Translations under genes and position numbers: made by a program
The notes under the pieces: generated by a model
The model's database searches: none
The model's input: only the letters and a program-made list of their open reading frames with translations
Told to the model about the DNA's origin: nothing
In this document: positions 8,249-15,399 of the stretch, piece by piece
How positions within the stretch are numbered: position 1 is the first letter of the stretch
How the letters are laid out: every line of letters begins with the position of its first letter
Origin: Bradyrhizobium sp. CSA207
Lineage (GTDB): Bacteria; Pseudomonadota; Alphaproteobacteria; Rhizobiales; Xanthobacteraceae
Direction of reading: 5' to 3'
Assembly (NCBI RefSeq): GCF_029051685.1
Contig: NZ_JAACFT010000030.1
Location: 1 to 64,000 of the forward strand
DNA length: 64,000 bases

Positions 8249-9006
8249 TGATTGAATATTCGGTTTACGCAGTGCTTGCGCTGATCGTCGTCATGTTTCT
8301 CACCCAGGCCATTCGCATTCTCAGGGAATACGAGCGCGGCGTTATCTTCACGCTCGGCCGGTTCACCGGGGTGAAGGGGCCGGGCCTGTTCATCCTCATC
8401 CCGATCGTGCAGCAACTCGTCAAGGTCGATCTCAGGGTGATGGTGCAGGTCGTGCCGCCCCAGGATGTGATTTCGCGGGACAACGTTTCGGTCAAAGTCA
8501 ACGCCGTTCTCTACTTCCGCATCGTCGATCCCGAGCGCGCCATCATCAAGGTCGGCGACTACATGGCTGCCACCAGCCAACTCGCCCAGACCACGCTGCG
8601 TTCGGTGCTCGGCAAGCACGAACTCGACGAGATGCTCGCCGAACGCGACAGATTGAACGCCGACATTCAGGAGATCCTCGACAAGCAGACCGACATTTGG
8701 GGCATCAAGGTCACCGGGATCGAGATCAAGGACGTCGATCTGAACGAAACCATGGTGCGCGCGATCGCCAAGCAGGCGGAGGCGGAACGGCTGCGGCGCG
8801 CCAAGGTGATCAACGCGATGGGCGAACAACAGGCCGCCGAAAAACTCGTGGAGGCAGGCCGGATCCTCGCGCAGGAGCCGCAGGCGATGCAGTTGCGTTA
8901 CTTCGCGGCTCTGCACGACATCGCGGGCGAGCGGTCGTCAACAATTGTCTTCCCGCTGCCGGCAGGCCTGCTCGATCATCTGATTCCGCGGCGGGAGGCA
9001 ACGTGA
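8248..9006 (+). CDS. Slipin (stomatin/SPFH-domain membrane protein)
   Basis: A 252-residue SPFH protein with an N-terminal membrane hairpin (residues 5-20), the SPFH domain (EYERGVIFTLGRFTGVKGPG through the DVNLNETMVRAI-like region, here KDVDLNETMVRAI) and a C-terminal Ala/Glu-rich coiled region (AEAERLRRAKVINAMGEQQAAEKL). Slipins oligomerise at membrane microdomains and are the substrate or partner of long-form NfeD proteases. The gene is translationally coupled to the upstream NfeD gene (TGATG overlap). Confidence 0.92.
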   Translation: MIEYSVYAVLALIVVMFLTQAIRILREYERGVIFTLGRFTGVKGPGLFILIPIVQQLVKVDLRVMVQVVPPQDVISRDNVSVKVNAVLYFRIVDPERAIIKVGDYMAATSQLAQTTLRSVLGKHELDEMLAERDRLNADIQEILDKQTDIWGIKVTGIEIKDVDLNETMVRAIAKQAEAERLRRAKVINAMGEQQAAEKLVEAGRILAQEPQAMQLRYFAALHDIAGERSSTIVFPLPAGLLDHLIPRREAT

Positions 9007-9061
9007 TTGTCCGGTATTGCGGCGAGGGTGGCGCCCGGATCGCGAGGGGTGTAACGCGCGC

Positions 9062-9090
9062 TTGACGGATTGTTCCCAATATGGGAATAT
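9062..9090 (+). promoter_or_regulatory. Predicted higBA promoter and autoregulatory operator
   Basis: TTGACG at 9062-9067 and GAATAT at 9085-9090, spaced by 17 bases, form a sigma70-like promoter. Overlapping it is the inverted repeat TTCCCA-ATA-TGGGAA at 9073-9087, a likely binding site for the HigA antitoxin. The palindrome contains an in-frame ATG (9081), which argues against that ATG as the toxin start. Confidence 0.6.
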
Positions 9091-9095
9091 GCTTT

Positions 9096-9398
9096 GTGAG
9101 GATCATCAAGCAATCCACTTTGGCCAAATTCTCGGCGGTAAATCCCAAGGCAAAGCCTGCGCTGACCCGATGGGTGACACTGGTCAAGGCAGCCAAGTGG
9201 AGTTCGATGAATGAGGTCCAGGTGACCGTTCCTGGGGTCGTCGTTCTGAACGGCGAGCGGGCGAGGTTTGAAATTGCCGGAGGTAACTTTCGGCTGATCG
9301 TCTCGTTCTCGTTCAGACATCAGATCGCTTTCATCAAGTTCATCGGCAGCCATGCAGAATACGACAAGGTCGATGCGCTGACGGTTGCAAAGTACTGA
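9096..9398 (+). CDS. higB: HigB-family toxin of a type II toxin-antitoxin system
   Basis: A 100-residue RelE-superfamily mRNA interferase of the HigB type. Recognisable parts are the N-terminal RIIKQSTLAKF, the central WVTLVKAAKW and VVVLNGERARFEIAGGNFRLIVSF, and the C-terminal IKFIGSHAEYDKVDA, which closely follow the family pattern. Such toxins cleave mRNA on the ribosome. GTG 9096 is preferred over ATG 9081 because homologues begin directly with the RII segment and the ATG lies in the operator. From the predicted promoter, transcription would start about at the GTG, so the message may be leaderless. The antitoxin gene follows nine bases after the stop. Confidence 0.85.
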   Translation: MRIIKQSTLAKFSAVNPKAKPALTRWVTLVKAAKWSSMNEVQVTVPGVVVLNGERARFEIAGGNFRLIVSFSFRHQIAFIKFIGSHAEYDKVDALTVAKY

Positions 9399-9407
9399 GG
9401 AGCTATC

Positions 9408-9785
9408 ATGGAAATCCATCCCATCCGTACCGAAGCCGATCATGATGCGGCGATCGCCGAGATCGAGCGGCTCTGGGGAGCCGATCCTGGGACCGACGAC
9501 GGCGATAAGCTCGATATCCTTGCGACGCTCGTTGAAAAATACGAGAACGAGCATTGGCCGATCGACACGTCGCGCATCGATCCAGTCGACATGCTGAACT
9601 ACCTGATCGATGAGGGCGGGCATACACAGGCGGAGCTTGCTGAGTTGCTGGGCTCCCGCTCGCGCGCCTCCGAGATTTTGAACCGAAGGCGTGCGCTGAC
9701 GGTGGAGATGATCTTCAAGATTAGCGAAGCCTGGAAAGTGCCTGCTGAACTGTTGATCAGGCCGTACCGTTTGAATGCCGCATAG
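9408..9785 (+). CDS. higA: HigA-type antitoxin with helix-turn-helix
   Basis: A 125-residue antitoxin and autorepressor. The N-terminal acidic region (residues 1-60) would neutralise HigB. The helix-turn-helix covers about residues 72-95 (HTQAELAELLGSRSRASEILN) and resembles the ImmA/HigA XRE type. A strong TGAGGAG lies seven bases before the ATG. The toxin-first gene order is characteristic of higBA. It probably binds the palindrome at 9073-9087. Confidence 0.88.
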   Translation: MEIHPIRTEADHDAAIAEIERLWGADPGTDDGDKLDILATLVEKYENEHWPIDTSRIDPVDMLNYLIDEGGHTQAELAELLGSRSRASEILNRRRALTVEMIFKISEAWKVPAELLIRPYRLNAA

Positions 9786-9836
9786 ATTGCAGGAGCGGCC
9801 TTGCAAGAGCTCTACCCATCCTACGCTCCTCAAACG

Positions 9837-9864
9837 AAAAGGCGCCCCTCGCGGAGCGCCTTTT
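9837..9864. terminator. Rho-independent terminator at the 3' end of glnA
   Basis: AAAAGGCGC (9837-9845) pairs with GCGCCTTTT (9856-9864) around a ten-base loop. On the minus strand the stem ends in a T run, so it should terminate glnA. It may also stop higBA transcripts arriving from the other side. Confidence 0.85.
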
Positions 9865-9889
9865 GCTTGTCAGATACAGTCGGGCCCGA

Positions 9890-11299
9890 TCAGCCCGAAT
9901 AGTACATGTCGAACTCGATCGGATGCGGGGTCATCTCGAAGCGCTCGACTTCCGTCATCTTCAGCTCGATATAGGCGTCGATGAAGTCGTCGTCGAACAC
10001 GCCGCCGGCCTTGAGGAAGGCGCGGTCCTTGTCGAGGTTTTCGAGCGCCTCGCGAAGCGAGCCGCACACCGTCGGGATCTGCTTCAGCTCTTCCTTCGGC
10101 AGGTCGTAGAGGTCCTTGTCCATCGCCGGACCCGGATCGATCTTGTTCTTGATGCCGTCGAGGCCGGCCATCAGCATCGCGGCGAAGCCGAGATAGGGGT
10201 TGGCGAGCGGATCGGGGAAGCGCACCTCGACACGCTTGGCCTTCGGCGAAGCGGTGTAGGGAATGCGGCAGGACGCCGAACGGTTGCGCGCGGAGTAGGC
10301 GAGCAGCACCGGGGCCTCATAGCCGGGGACCAGACGCTTGTAGGAATTGGTCGACGGGTTGGTGAAGGCGTTGATCGCCTTGGCATGCTTGATGATGCCG
10401 CCGATGTAGTGGAGGCAGGTCTCCGAGAGGTCGGCATATTTGTTGCCGGCGAACACCGGCTTGCCGTCCTTCCAGATCGACTGGTGGACGTGCATGCCCG
10501 AGCCATTGTCGCCATAAACCGGCTTGGGCATGAAGGTGGCAGTCTTGCCGTAGATGTGCGCGACCTGATGGATGCAGTATTTGTAGATCTGCAAATGGTC
10601 GGCCATCAGCGTCAGCGTGTCGAACTTCATGCCGAGTTCGTGCTGGGCGGATGCGACCTCGTGGTGATGCTTCTCGACCTTGACGCCCATCTTGGCCATG
10701 GCGCCGAGCATCTCCGAGCGCATGTCCTGCACGGAGTCTTGCGGCGGGACCGGGAAATAGCCGCTCTTGGTGCGGATGCGGTGGCCGAGATTGCCGCCTT
10801 CATATTCGGTGTCGGTGTTGGTCGGCAGCTCCGAGGAGTCGAGCCGGAAACCGGTGTTGTAGGGGGTAGAGGAGAAGCGCACGTCGTCGAACACGAAGAA
10901 CTCGGCCTCGGGGCCGACGAAGACGGTGTCACCCACGCCCATCGACTTCACCATGGCTTCGGCCTTCTTGGCGATGCCGCGGGGGTCGCGGTTGTAGGGC
11001 TCGCCGGTGGTCGGCTCGAGCACGTCGCAGGTGATGACCATGGTGGTCTCGGCGAAGAACGGGTCGATCGTCGCGGTCACCGGATCGGGCATCAGGCACA
11101 TGTCGGACTCGTTGATCGCCTTCCAGCCGGCGATCGAGGAGCCGTCGAACATCGTCCCTTCGGCGAAAATGTCGTCATCGATCATGCTGACGTCGAACGT
11201 CACGTGCTGCCACTTGCCGCGCGGATCGGTGAAGCGCAGGTCGACGTATTTGACGTCGTTGTCCTTGATCGATTTCAGGACGTCTTTGGCGGTCTTCAT
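9890..11299 (-). CDS. glnA: Glutamine synthetase type I
   Basis: The 469-residue dodecameric glutamine synthetase that makes glutamine from glutamate, ammonia and ATP. Clear signatures are FTDPRGKWQHVTFD, the Mg-binding GPEAEFFVFDDVRF region, the NGSGMHVHQSIWKDG glutamate/ammonia loop, and NRSASCRIP. The adenylylation site is Tyr398 in DLYDLPKEEL, so activity should be controlled by GlnE adenylylation signalled through PII. It lies downstream of glnB, as in other rhizobia, with a 152-base spacer that contains a small hairpin. Confidence 0.98.
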   Translation of the reverse strand: MKTAKDVLKSIKDNDVKYVDLRFTDPRGKWQHVTFDVSMIDDDIFAEGTMFDGSSIAGWKAINESDMCLMPDPVTATIDPFFAETTMVITCDVLEPTTGEPYNRDPRGIAKKAEAMVKSMGVGDTVFVGPEAEFFVFDDVRFSSTPYNTGFRLDSSELPTNTDTEYEGGNLGHRIRTKSGYFPVPPQDSVQDMRSEMLGAMAKMGVKVEKHHHEVASAQHELGMKFDTLTLMADHLQIYKYCIHQVAHIYGKTATFMPKPVYGDNGSGMHVHQSIWKDGKPVFAGNKYADLSETCLHYIGGIIKHAKAINAFTNPSTNSYKRLVPGYEAPVLLAYSARNRSASCRIPYTASPKAKRVEVRFPDPLANPYLGFAAMLMAGLDGIKNKIDPGPAMDKDLYDLPKEELKQIPTVCGSLREALENLDKDRAFLKAGGVFDDDFIDAYIELKMTEVERFEMTPHPIEFDMYYSG

Positions 11300-11349
11300 G
11301 CATACCCCTTTTGGCTCTGCGGGTCGGTTTCCAGATGAGCAAAATTATT

Positions 11350-11364
11350 CTCGCTTTCGGCGAG
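11350..11364 (-). other. Small hairpin between glnB and glnA
   Basis: On the minus strand CTCGC-CGAAA-GCGAG is followed by an AT-rich run (AATAATTTT). It could be an attenuator or partial terminator that sets the glnB:glnA ratio, or a processing site. It is a weak call because the stem is only five base pairs. Confidence 0.4.
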
Positions 11365-11451
11365 TTTTGCGCGACCGCACAAACGAATTCAGGCCGCCGA
11401 AGCAGCCTTATTTCTTGTCAGAGTGTCGCAAAATGCGGGATAGCACCCGGC

Positions 11452-11790
11452 TCAGATAGCGTCCAGCCCGGATTCGCCGGTCCGGATGCGGATCGCCTCC
11501 TCGATATTGGAGACGAAAATCTTGCCGTCGCCGATGCGCCCGGTCTGCGCGGCGCGGCGGATCGCGTCGATCGCACGCTCGACCAGATCGTCGCCGATCA
11601 CGATCTCGATCTTCACCTTGGGCAGGAAGTCGACGATGTATTCTGCGCCGCGATAGAGCTCGGCATGACCCTTCTGGCGGCCGAAACCCTTGGCCTCCGT
11701 CACGGTGATGCCCTGAAGGCCGACTTCCTGAAGCGCTTCCTTCACCTCGTCGAGCTTGAACGGCTTGATGATGGCTTCGATTTTCTTCAC
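11452..11790 (-). CDS. glnB: Nitrogen regulatory protein PII
   Basis: The 112-residue PII signal protein, trimeric in this family, which senses 2-oxoglutarate and ATP/ADP and controls NtrB and GlnE. The T-loop carries Tyr51 in ELYRGAEYIVDF, the uridylylation site. The C-terminal signature TGRIGDGKIFV is present. The start is a GTG at 11790, with GGGAGG seven bases upstream on the minus strand and the family-standard KKIEAIIKPF directly after it. Linkage to glnA and a KGFGRQKGH T-loop favour glnB over glnK. Confidence 0.96.
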   Translation of the reverse strand: MKKIEAIIKPFKLDEVKEALQEVGLQGITVTEAKGFGRQKGHAELYRGAEYIVDFLPKVKIEIVIGDDLVERAIDAIRRAAQTGRIGDGKIFVSNIEEAIRIRTGESGLDAI

Positions 11791-11958
11791 TGCGCGCCTC
11801 CCGGCCTTTCGAACAAATAGCAACGTCTTCGTCAGGATGCGCTTTTCTCACGCACGAACTTGTCTTCGCTGTGCCGGGATGCCTGACCAACCCGGCGGCG
11901 GCCGGCCACACCTTACATATATGCCAGTGAGCACGACGAACCGAAGCGGCTTCCTCGA

Positions 11959-11977
11959 AAGCAGGGTCTATGCCAAG
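11959..11977 (-). promoter_or_regulatory. Predicted sigma54 (-24/-12) promoter for glnB
   Basis: On the minus strand TTGGCATAGACCCTGCTTT has the GG-N10-GC spacing required by RpoN and one mismatch in each half compared with TGGCAC-N5-TTGC. It lies about 170 bases upstream of the glnB start. NtrC-activated sigma54 transcription of glnB from tandem promoters is established for Bradyrhizobium japonicum. I found no convincing NtrC site. Confidence 0.6.
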
Positions 11978-12106
11978 TTGCAAATGCCCTGATTGTTGGA
12001 GCGTTATCAGCCCTTTAACGAGCATCTCTGATAGGTGGAGCCGACCGGCCCAAAATACCGAAGACTACGAAATAGGCAAACGGTCAATGTGTGTGCAGGC
12101 GTCTAT

Positions 12107-12120
12107 TCCCATATATGGGA
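12107..12120. promoter_or_regulatory. Perfect palindrome TCCCATATATGGGA upstream of the NAD(P)HX repair gene
   Basis: A 14-bp perfect palindrome about 50 bases before the nnrDE start. Its arms (TCCCA/TGGGA) match those of the higBA operator at 9073-9087. It lies in the region shared with the divergent glnB promoter. It could be an operator for HigA or a related repressor. Confidence 0.5.
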
Positions 12121-12169
12121 TCGGCACGGAAGATGCCTGTTGAAGAGGCGTTTGTACCAGGGAAGTGGC

Positions 12170-13669
12170 ATGGAAGTTCTGACCAACGCTGAAATGCAGC
12201 GGGCCGACCAGCTCAGCATTGCGGCCGGCACGCCCGGCTTCAAGCTGATGCTGAGCGCCGGCCAGGCGGTCGCCGAAGCCGCCAATGCGCTGGTGGAGGA
12301 GGGGCCGATCCTCGTCGTGGCCGGCCCCGGCAACAATGGCGGCGACGGTTTTGTCGCAGCCGCCGAGCTTGCCGCCCAGGGGCGCGAGGTCTCGGTGATC
12401 CTGATGTGCGAGCGCGATCAGCTTCAGGGCGATGCAGCTTCCGCCGCGCGCGGCTGGAAGCACCCGGTGCTCCCGTTTAATCCGCAGGCGATCGGCAGGC
12501 CGGCGCTGATCATCGATGCGCTGTTCGGCGCAGGCCTGAGCCGCGCCGTTGGCGGCGAGGCGCACGAGATGATCGAAGCGATCAACGCCAACGGCGCGCC
12601 GGTGCTCGCCGTCGACCTGCCGAGCGGCATCAACGGCACCAGCGCTGCCGTGATGGGCGTCGCGGTGAACGCCATTGAGACTGTCACCTTCTTCCGCAAG
12701 AAGCCGGCGCATCTGCTGCTGCCGGGGCGGGTGCATTGCGGTGCCGTGCGTGTCGCCGATATCGGCATCGACGCGCAGGTGCTGGACGAGATCAGGCCGC
12801 AGATCTTCGAGAACGATCCGGATTTCTGGGGCGCAGCTTTTCCGGTGCCCCGCATCGACGGCCACAAATTTGCGCGGGGCCACGTCCTGGCAGTCTCGGG
12901 CGACGCCGCCGCGACCGGCGCGGCGCGGCTCGCCGCCCGCGGGGCCTTGCGCGCCGGCGCGGGCCTCGTGACGCTGGCGAGCCCACGCGATGCGCTCGCC
13001 ATCAATGCGGCCGCGCTCACGGCGGTCATGGTTCGCCCGGTCGATACTGCGGTCGAATTCGGCGAGCTGCTCGGCGACAAGCGTTACAACACCTGCATGA
13101 TCGGCCCCGGTGCGGGCATCGGCGATCGCACCTGCGATTTCGTCCACACCGCGCTCACGGCGCAGCGGCACCTGGTGCTCGATGCGGATGCGCTGACGAG
13201 CTTTGCCGCAAACCCCGAGCGATTGTTTGAATCGATCAAGTCCTCGCAGGACAATGCGGTGGTGCTGACACCGCATGAGGGCGAGTTTCCGCGGCTGTTC
13301 TCCGACCTCAGCAACAAATATCCGCACCGCTCCAAGCTCGAGCGCGTCCGCGCCGCGGCCGAGCGCTCCGGCGCCGTCGTGCTGCTGAAGGGCCCGGACA
13401 CAACGATCGCCGCGCCCGACGGCCGCGCCACCATCGCCGCCAACGCGCCGCCCTGGCTCGCTACCGCGGGCGCCGGTGACGTGCTCTCGGGCATCATCGC
13501 AGGGCTGCTGGCGCAAGGCGTGCCGGCGTTCGAGGCCGCCAGCATCGGCGTCTGGATGCACGGCGAGGCGGCCAGCGAGGCAGGGCCAGGCCTGATCGCG
13601 GAAGACCTGACCGAGACGCTGCCGGCGGTGCACCGGCGAGTTTATAGTGCGTTGGGGGTGGAGTACTAG
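12170..13669 (+). CDS. nnrDE: Bifunctional NAD(P)HX epimerase / dehydratase
   Basis: A 499-residue two-domain repair enzyme that restores hydrated NAD(P)H. The N-terminal YjeF/epimerase domain (residues 1-215) shows VVAGPGNNGGDGFVAA and the ALFGAGLSRAVGG segment. The C-terminal ADP-dependent dehydratase domain (about 225-495) shows the ribokinase-like GPGAG, LTPHEGEFPRL and WLATAGAGDVLSGIIAG motifs. The start at ATG 12170 is preferred because AGGGAAG lies upstream and the family begins at about MEVLTNAEMQRAD. The reading frame continues upstream through a palindrome, but that part has no family resemblance. Confidence 0.93.
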   Translation: MEVLTNAEMQRADQLSIAAGTPGFKLMLSAGQAVAEAANALVEEGPILVVAGPGNNGGDGFVAAAELAAQGREVSVILMCERDQLQGDAASAARGWKHPVLPFNPQAIGRPALIIDALFGAGLSRAVGGEAHEMIEAINANGAPVLAVDLPSGINGTSAAVMGVAVNAIETVTFFRKKPAHLLLPGRVHCGAVRVADIGIDAQVLDEIRPQIFENDPDFWGAAFPVPRIDGHKFARGHVLAVSGDAAATGAARLAARGALRAGAGLVTLASPRDALAINAAALTAVMVRPVDTAVEFGELLGDKRYNTCMIGPGAGIGDRTCDFVHTALTAQRHLVLDADALTSFAANPERLFESIKSSQDNAVVLTPHEGEFPRLFSDLSNKYPHRSKLERVRAAAERSGAVVLLKGPDTTIAAPDGRATIAANAPPWLATAGAGDVLSGIIAGLLAQGVPAFEAASIGVWMHGEAASEAGPGLIAEDLTETLPAVHRRVYSALGVEY

Positions 13670-13676
13670 CTAGCGC

Positions 13677-14981
13677 TCACTCCACCGCATACCAGCGCAC
13701 CAGCAGCGGCGCCGCCCAGTCGGCCACGACGGATTCGATCAGCCATCGTCCGGGTGAGGTCGCGGCGAACGCGATGCGCTGGGTTTGGCCTGGCTCGATT
13801 GCGAGCGTGTCGAGCCAGTAAGGCTTCCAGCCATCGTCGAGCCGGTCGAGCAGGCGGAAATGATGGCCGTGGAGGTGGAAGACGGTGGTGACAGCCCCGG
13901 GATTCTTGAGTGCCAGCACGACGGTGCGGCCGGCCCTGGCGCGGAAGGCGGGGGCAGACGCGGTGGAGAAGCTTGCAGGCCGTGTCCAACCGGCGTCGGG
14001 TGCGCCGAGCGCGACATCGAACCGCAGGGCGCCTTTCAGATCGAGCTGCTCAGGGAGACCGTTCGACGGGAGGGGCTGTGGATCAAACAGCGGGACGCGC
14101 CGCTCCCGTGTGCCAGAGATCGTGAGGCTCCCGACCTGGCGCGCCTCCTTGCCGTCGTGCAGCAGGAACGGGGCCGATGTGGCCGCATCCACAAATGCGT
14201 CGACGCGCGCGCCGGGGGCCAGCACCACAGCGCCGCCGCGCGCCGGGAACGGCTCGGCGGGCTGTCCGTCCATGGCCATCACGCGGACGTCGTGGTTTTC
14301 CAATTTGATCGCCAGGACAGTGCGTTGGGAGCCGTTGATAAAGCGTAGCCGCAACCGCTCGTTGGCTGCAGCTGAGAGTTCAAATGAAGTCTGCCCGTTG
14401 ATCGTATAGAGCGGCTGAGTGTCCTTCGGGTCTCGGCCCGGGGGAAGCGCGGTCCCATCCGGCCGCAGGCGCCATTCCTCGATCAACAGCACCTCGTCAC
14501 GGTCGACTGCCGCGCGGCTCGCCTCCTCGGCGATGACCGGAAGCGGGCGGCCGGGTGCCTTCAGGCCGTCCTCGAAGAGACGAAAGTCAGCCAGCAAGGT
14601 TCCTGCGCTTGGTATTGAAATGATTGATGTTTCAGTCGTGTCTGGCGGGGTTGGCGCGCGCCCCCGCAGCGGATCGGCCGCGGCCGCGCCATTAAGGCCG
14701 TACCAGACTGGAGCAAGCGGTACAGGCAGGTCGTTGCGAAACACCACCTCGCAGCGGTCCCCGCGCTTGAGGTGGACGTTCCCGATATGGCTTACGGCGG
14801 CCAGCTCCCAGATTGGTGTAGCCGGCTGAGCCGGCCTCAGAACCAGACTCGCGAGGCGGGCCTGGAGGGCGAGCTGGGCGGTAACCGACGGGGCTGCACC
14901 GCCGCCAATCACCCCCGCCGCCGAGGCGCCCAGGCCGGCCAGGACCTCGCGTCGGGAGGGGACAAAAATCCGCATTCTCAT
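13677..14981 (-). CDS. Multicopper oxidase-like protein with lost copper ligands, Tat-exported
   Basis: A 434-residue cupredoxin-fold protein. The N-terminus has a Tat signal (SRREVLAGLGASAAGV, residues about 9-30). Three cupredoxin-like domains follow. A normal enzyme has HWHG and HSH in domain 1 and HCH plus a second His near the C-terminus. Here the matching positions read VWYGLNG, LADFRLFED and WLIESVVADWAAP, with no copper ligands. Only the FHLHGHHF motif in domain 3 remains. It is therefore probably not an oxidase and resembles the copper-free SufI/FtsP situation. I start it at ATG 14981, because longer frames would run towards the tRNA-Leu gene. Confidence 0.8.
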   Translation of the reverse strand: MRMRIFVPSRREVLAGLGASAAGVIGGGAAPSVTAQLALQARLASLVLRPAQPATPIWELAAVSHIGNVHLKRGDRCEVVFRNDLPVPLAPVWYGLNGAAAADPLRGRAPTPPDTTETSIISIPSAGTLLADFRLFEDGLKAPGRPLPVIAEEASRAAVDRDEVLLIEEWRLRPDGTALPPGRDPKDTQPLYTINGQTSFELSAAANERLRLRFINGSQRTVLAIKLENHDVRVMAMDGQPAEPFPARGGAVVLAPGARVDAFVDAATSAPFLLHDGKEARQVGSLTISGTRERRVPLFDPQPLPSNGLPEQLDLKGALRFDVALGAPDAGWTRPASFSTASAPAFRARAGRTVVLALKNPGAVTTVFHLHGHHFRLLDRLDDGWKPYWLDTLAIEPGQTQRIAFAATSPGRWLIESVVADWAAPLLVRWYAVE

Positions 14982-15134
14982 GCGGCGATCCCGACCATGC
15001 TGCGCTGGATAAGTCCAGTCGCCATGCCTAGTTGAAGTGAGCGTCGACACGGCCATTTTTTTGCTGCGAACAGGCGGGCCCATGCTATAAGCCCGCCGCC
15101 CGCGGCATCGCGGCCGGTCTTGATGCAAATTCTC

Positions 15135-15219
15135 GCGGGCGTGGCGGAACTGGTAGACGCGCTGGATTTAGGTTCCAGTGACGAAAGTTGTGGGGGTTCG
15201 AGTCCCTCCGCCCGCACCA
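15135..15219 (+). tRNA. tRNA-Leu (anticodon TAG)
   Basis: An 85-base class II tRNA including encoded CCA. The acceptor stem is GCGGGCG/CGCCCGC, the anticodon arm is CTGGA-TTTAGGT-TCCAG with anticodon TAG (reads CUA/CUN), and there is a long variable arm and GGTTCGAGTCC in the T arm. Confidence 0.97.
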
Positions 15220-15399
15220 AGCGCTTTCAGCGTTTGCACGGATTACTGAAGGGCCTGTTCCTCGCGGATGTTTTTCCGCAAGGAGCTAAGTCCGATGAAC
15301 CCACTGGCGCAGGGGCATTGGCCTCGCGCGCTGGATCGATTGATGACAGCGTCCCGACGCGCAACGCGCCGGGACCGAACGAGAAGAAGATTGGACGCC

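Noticed and set aside
9081..9095. ATG 9081 as start of the HigB toxin
   Set aside because: It lies inside the operator palindrome and the predicted -10 region, so it would precede the transcription start. Homologous toxins begin at the later GTG.
14982..15128. N-terminal extension of the multicopper-oxidase-like gene
   Set aside because: It runs up to within ten bases of tRNA-Leu and places a Tat signal in the middle of the protein. The shorter start puts the signal at the N-terminus.
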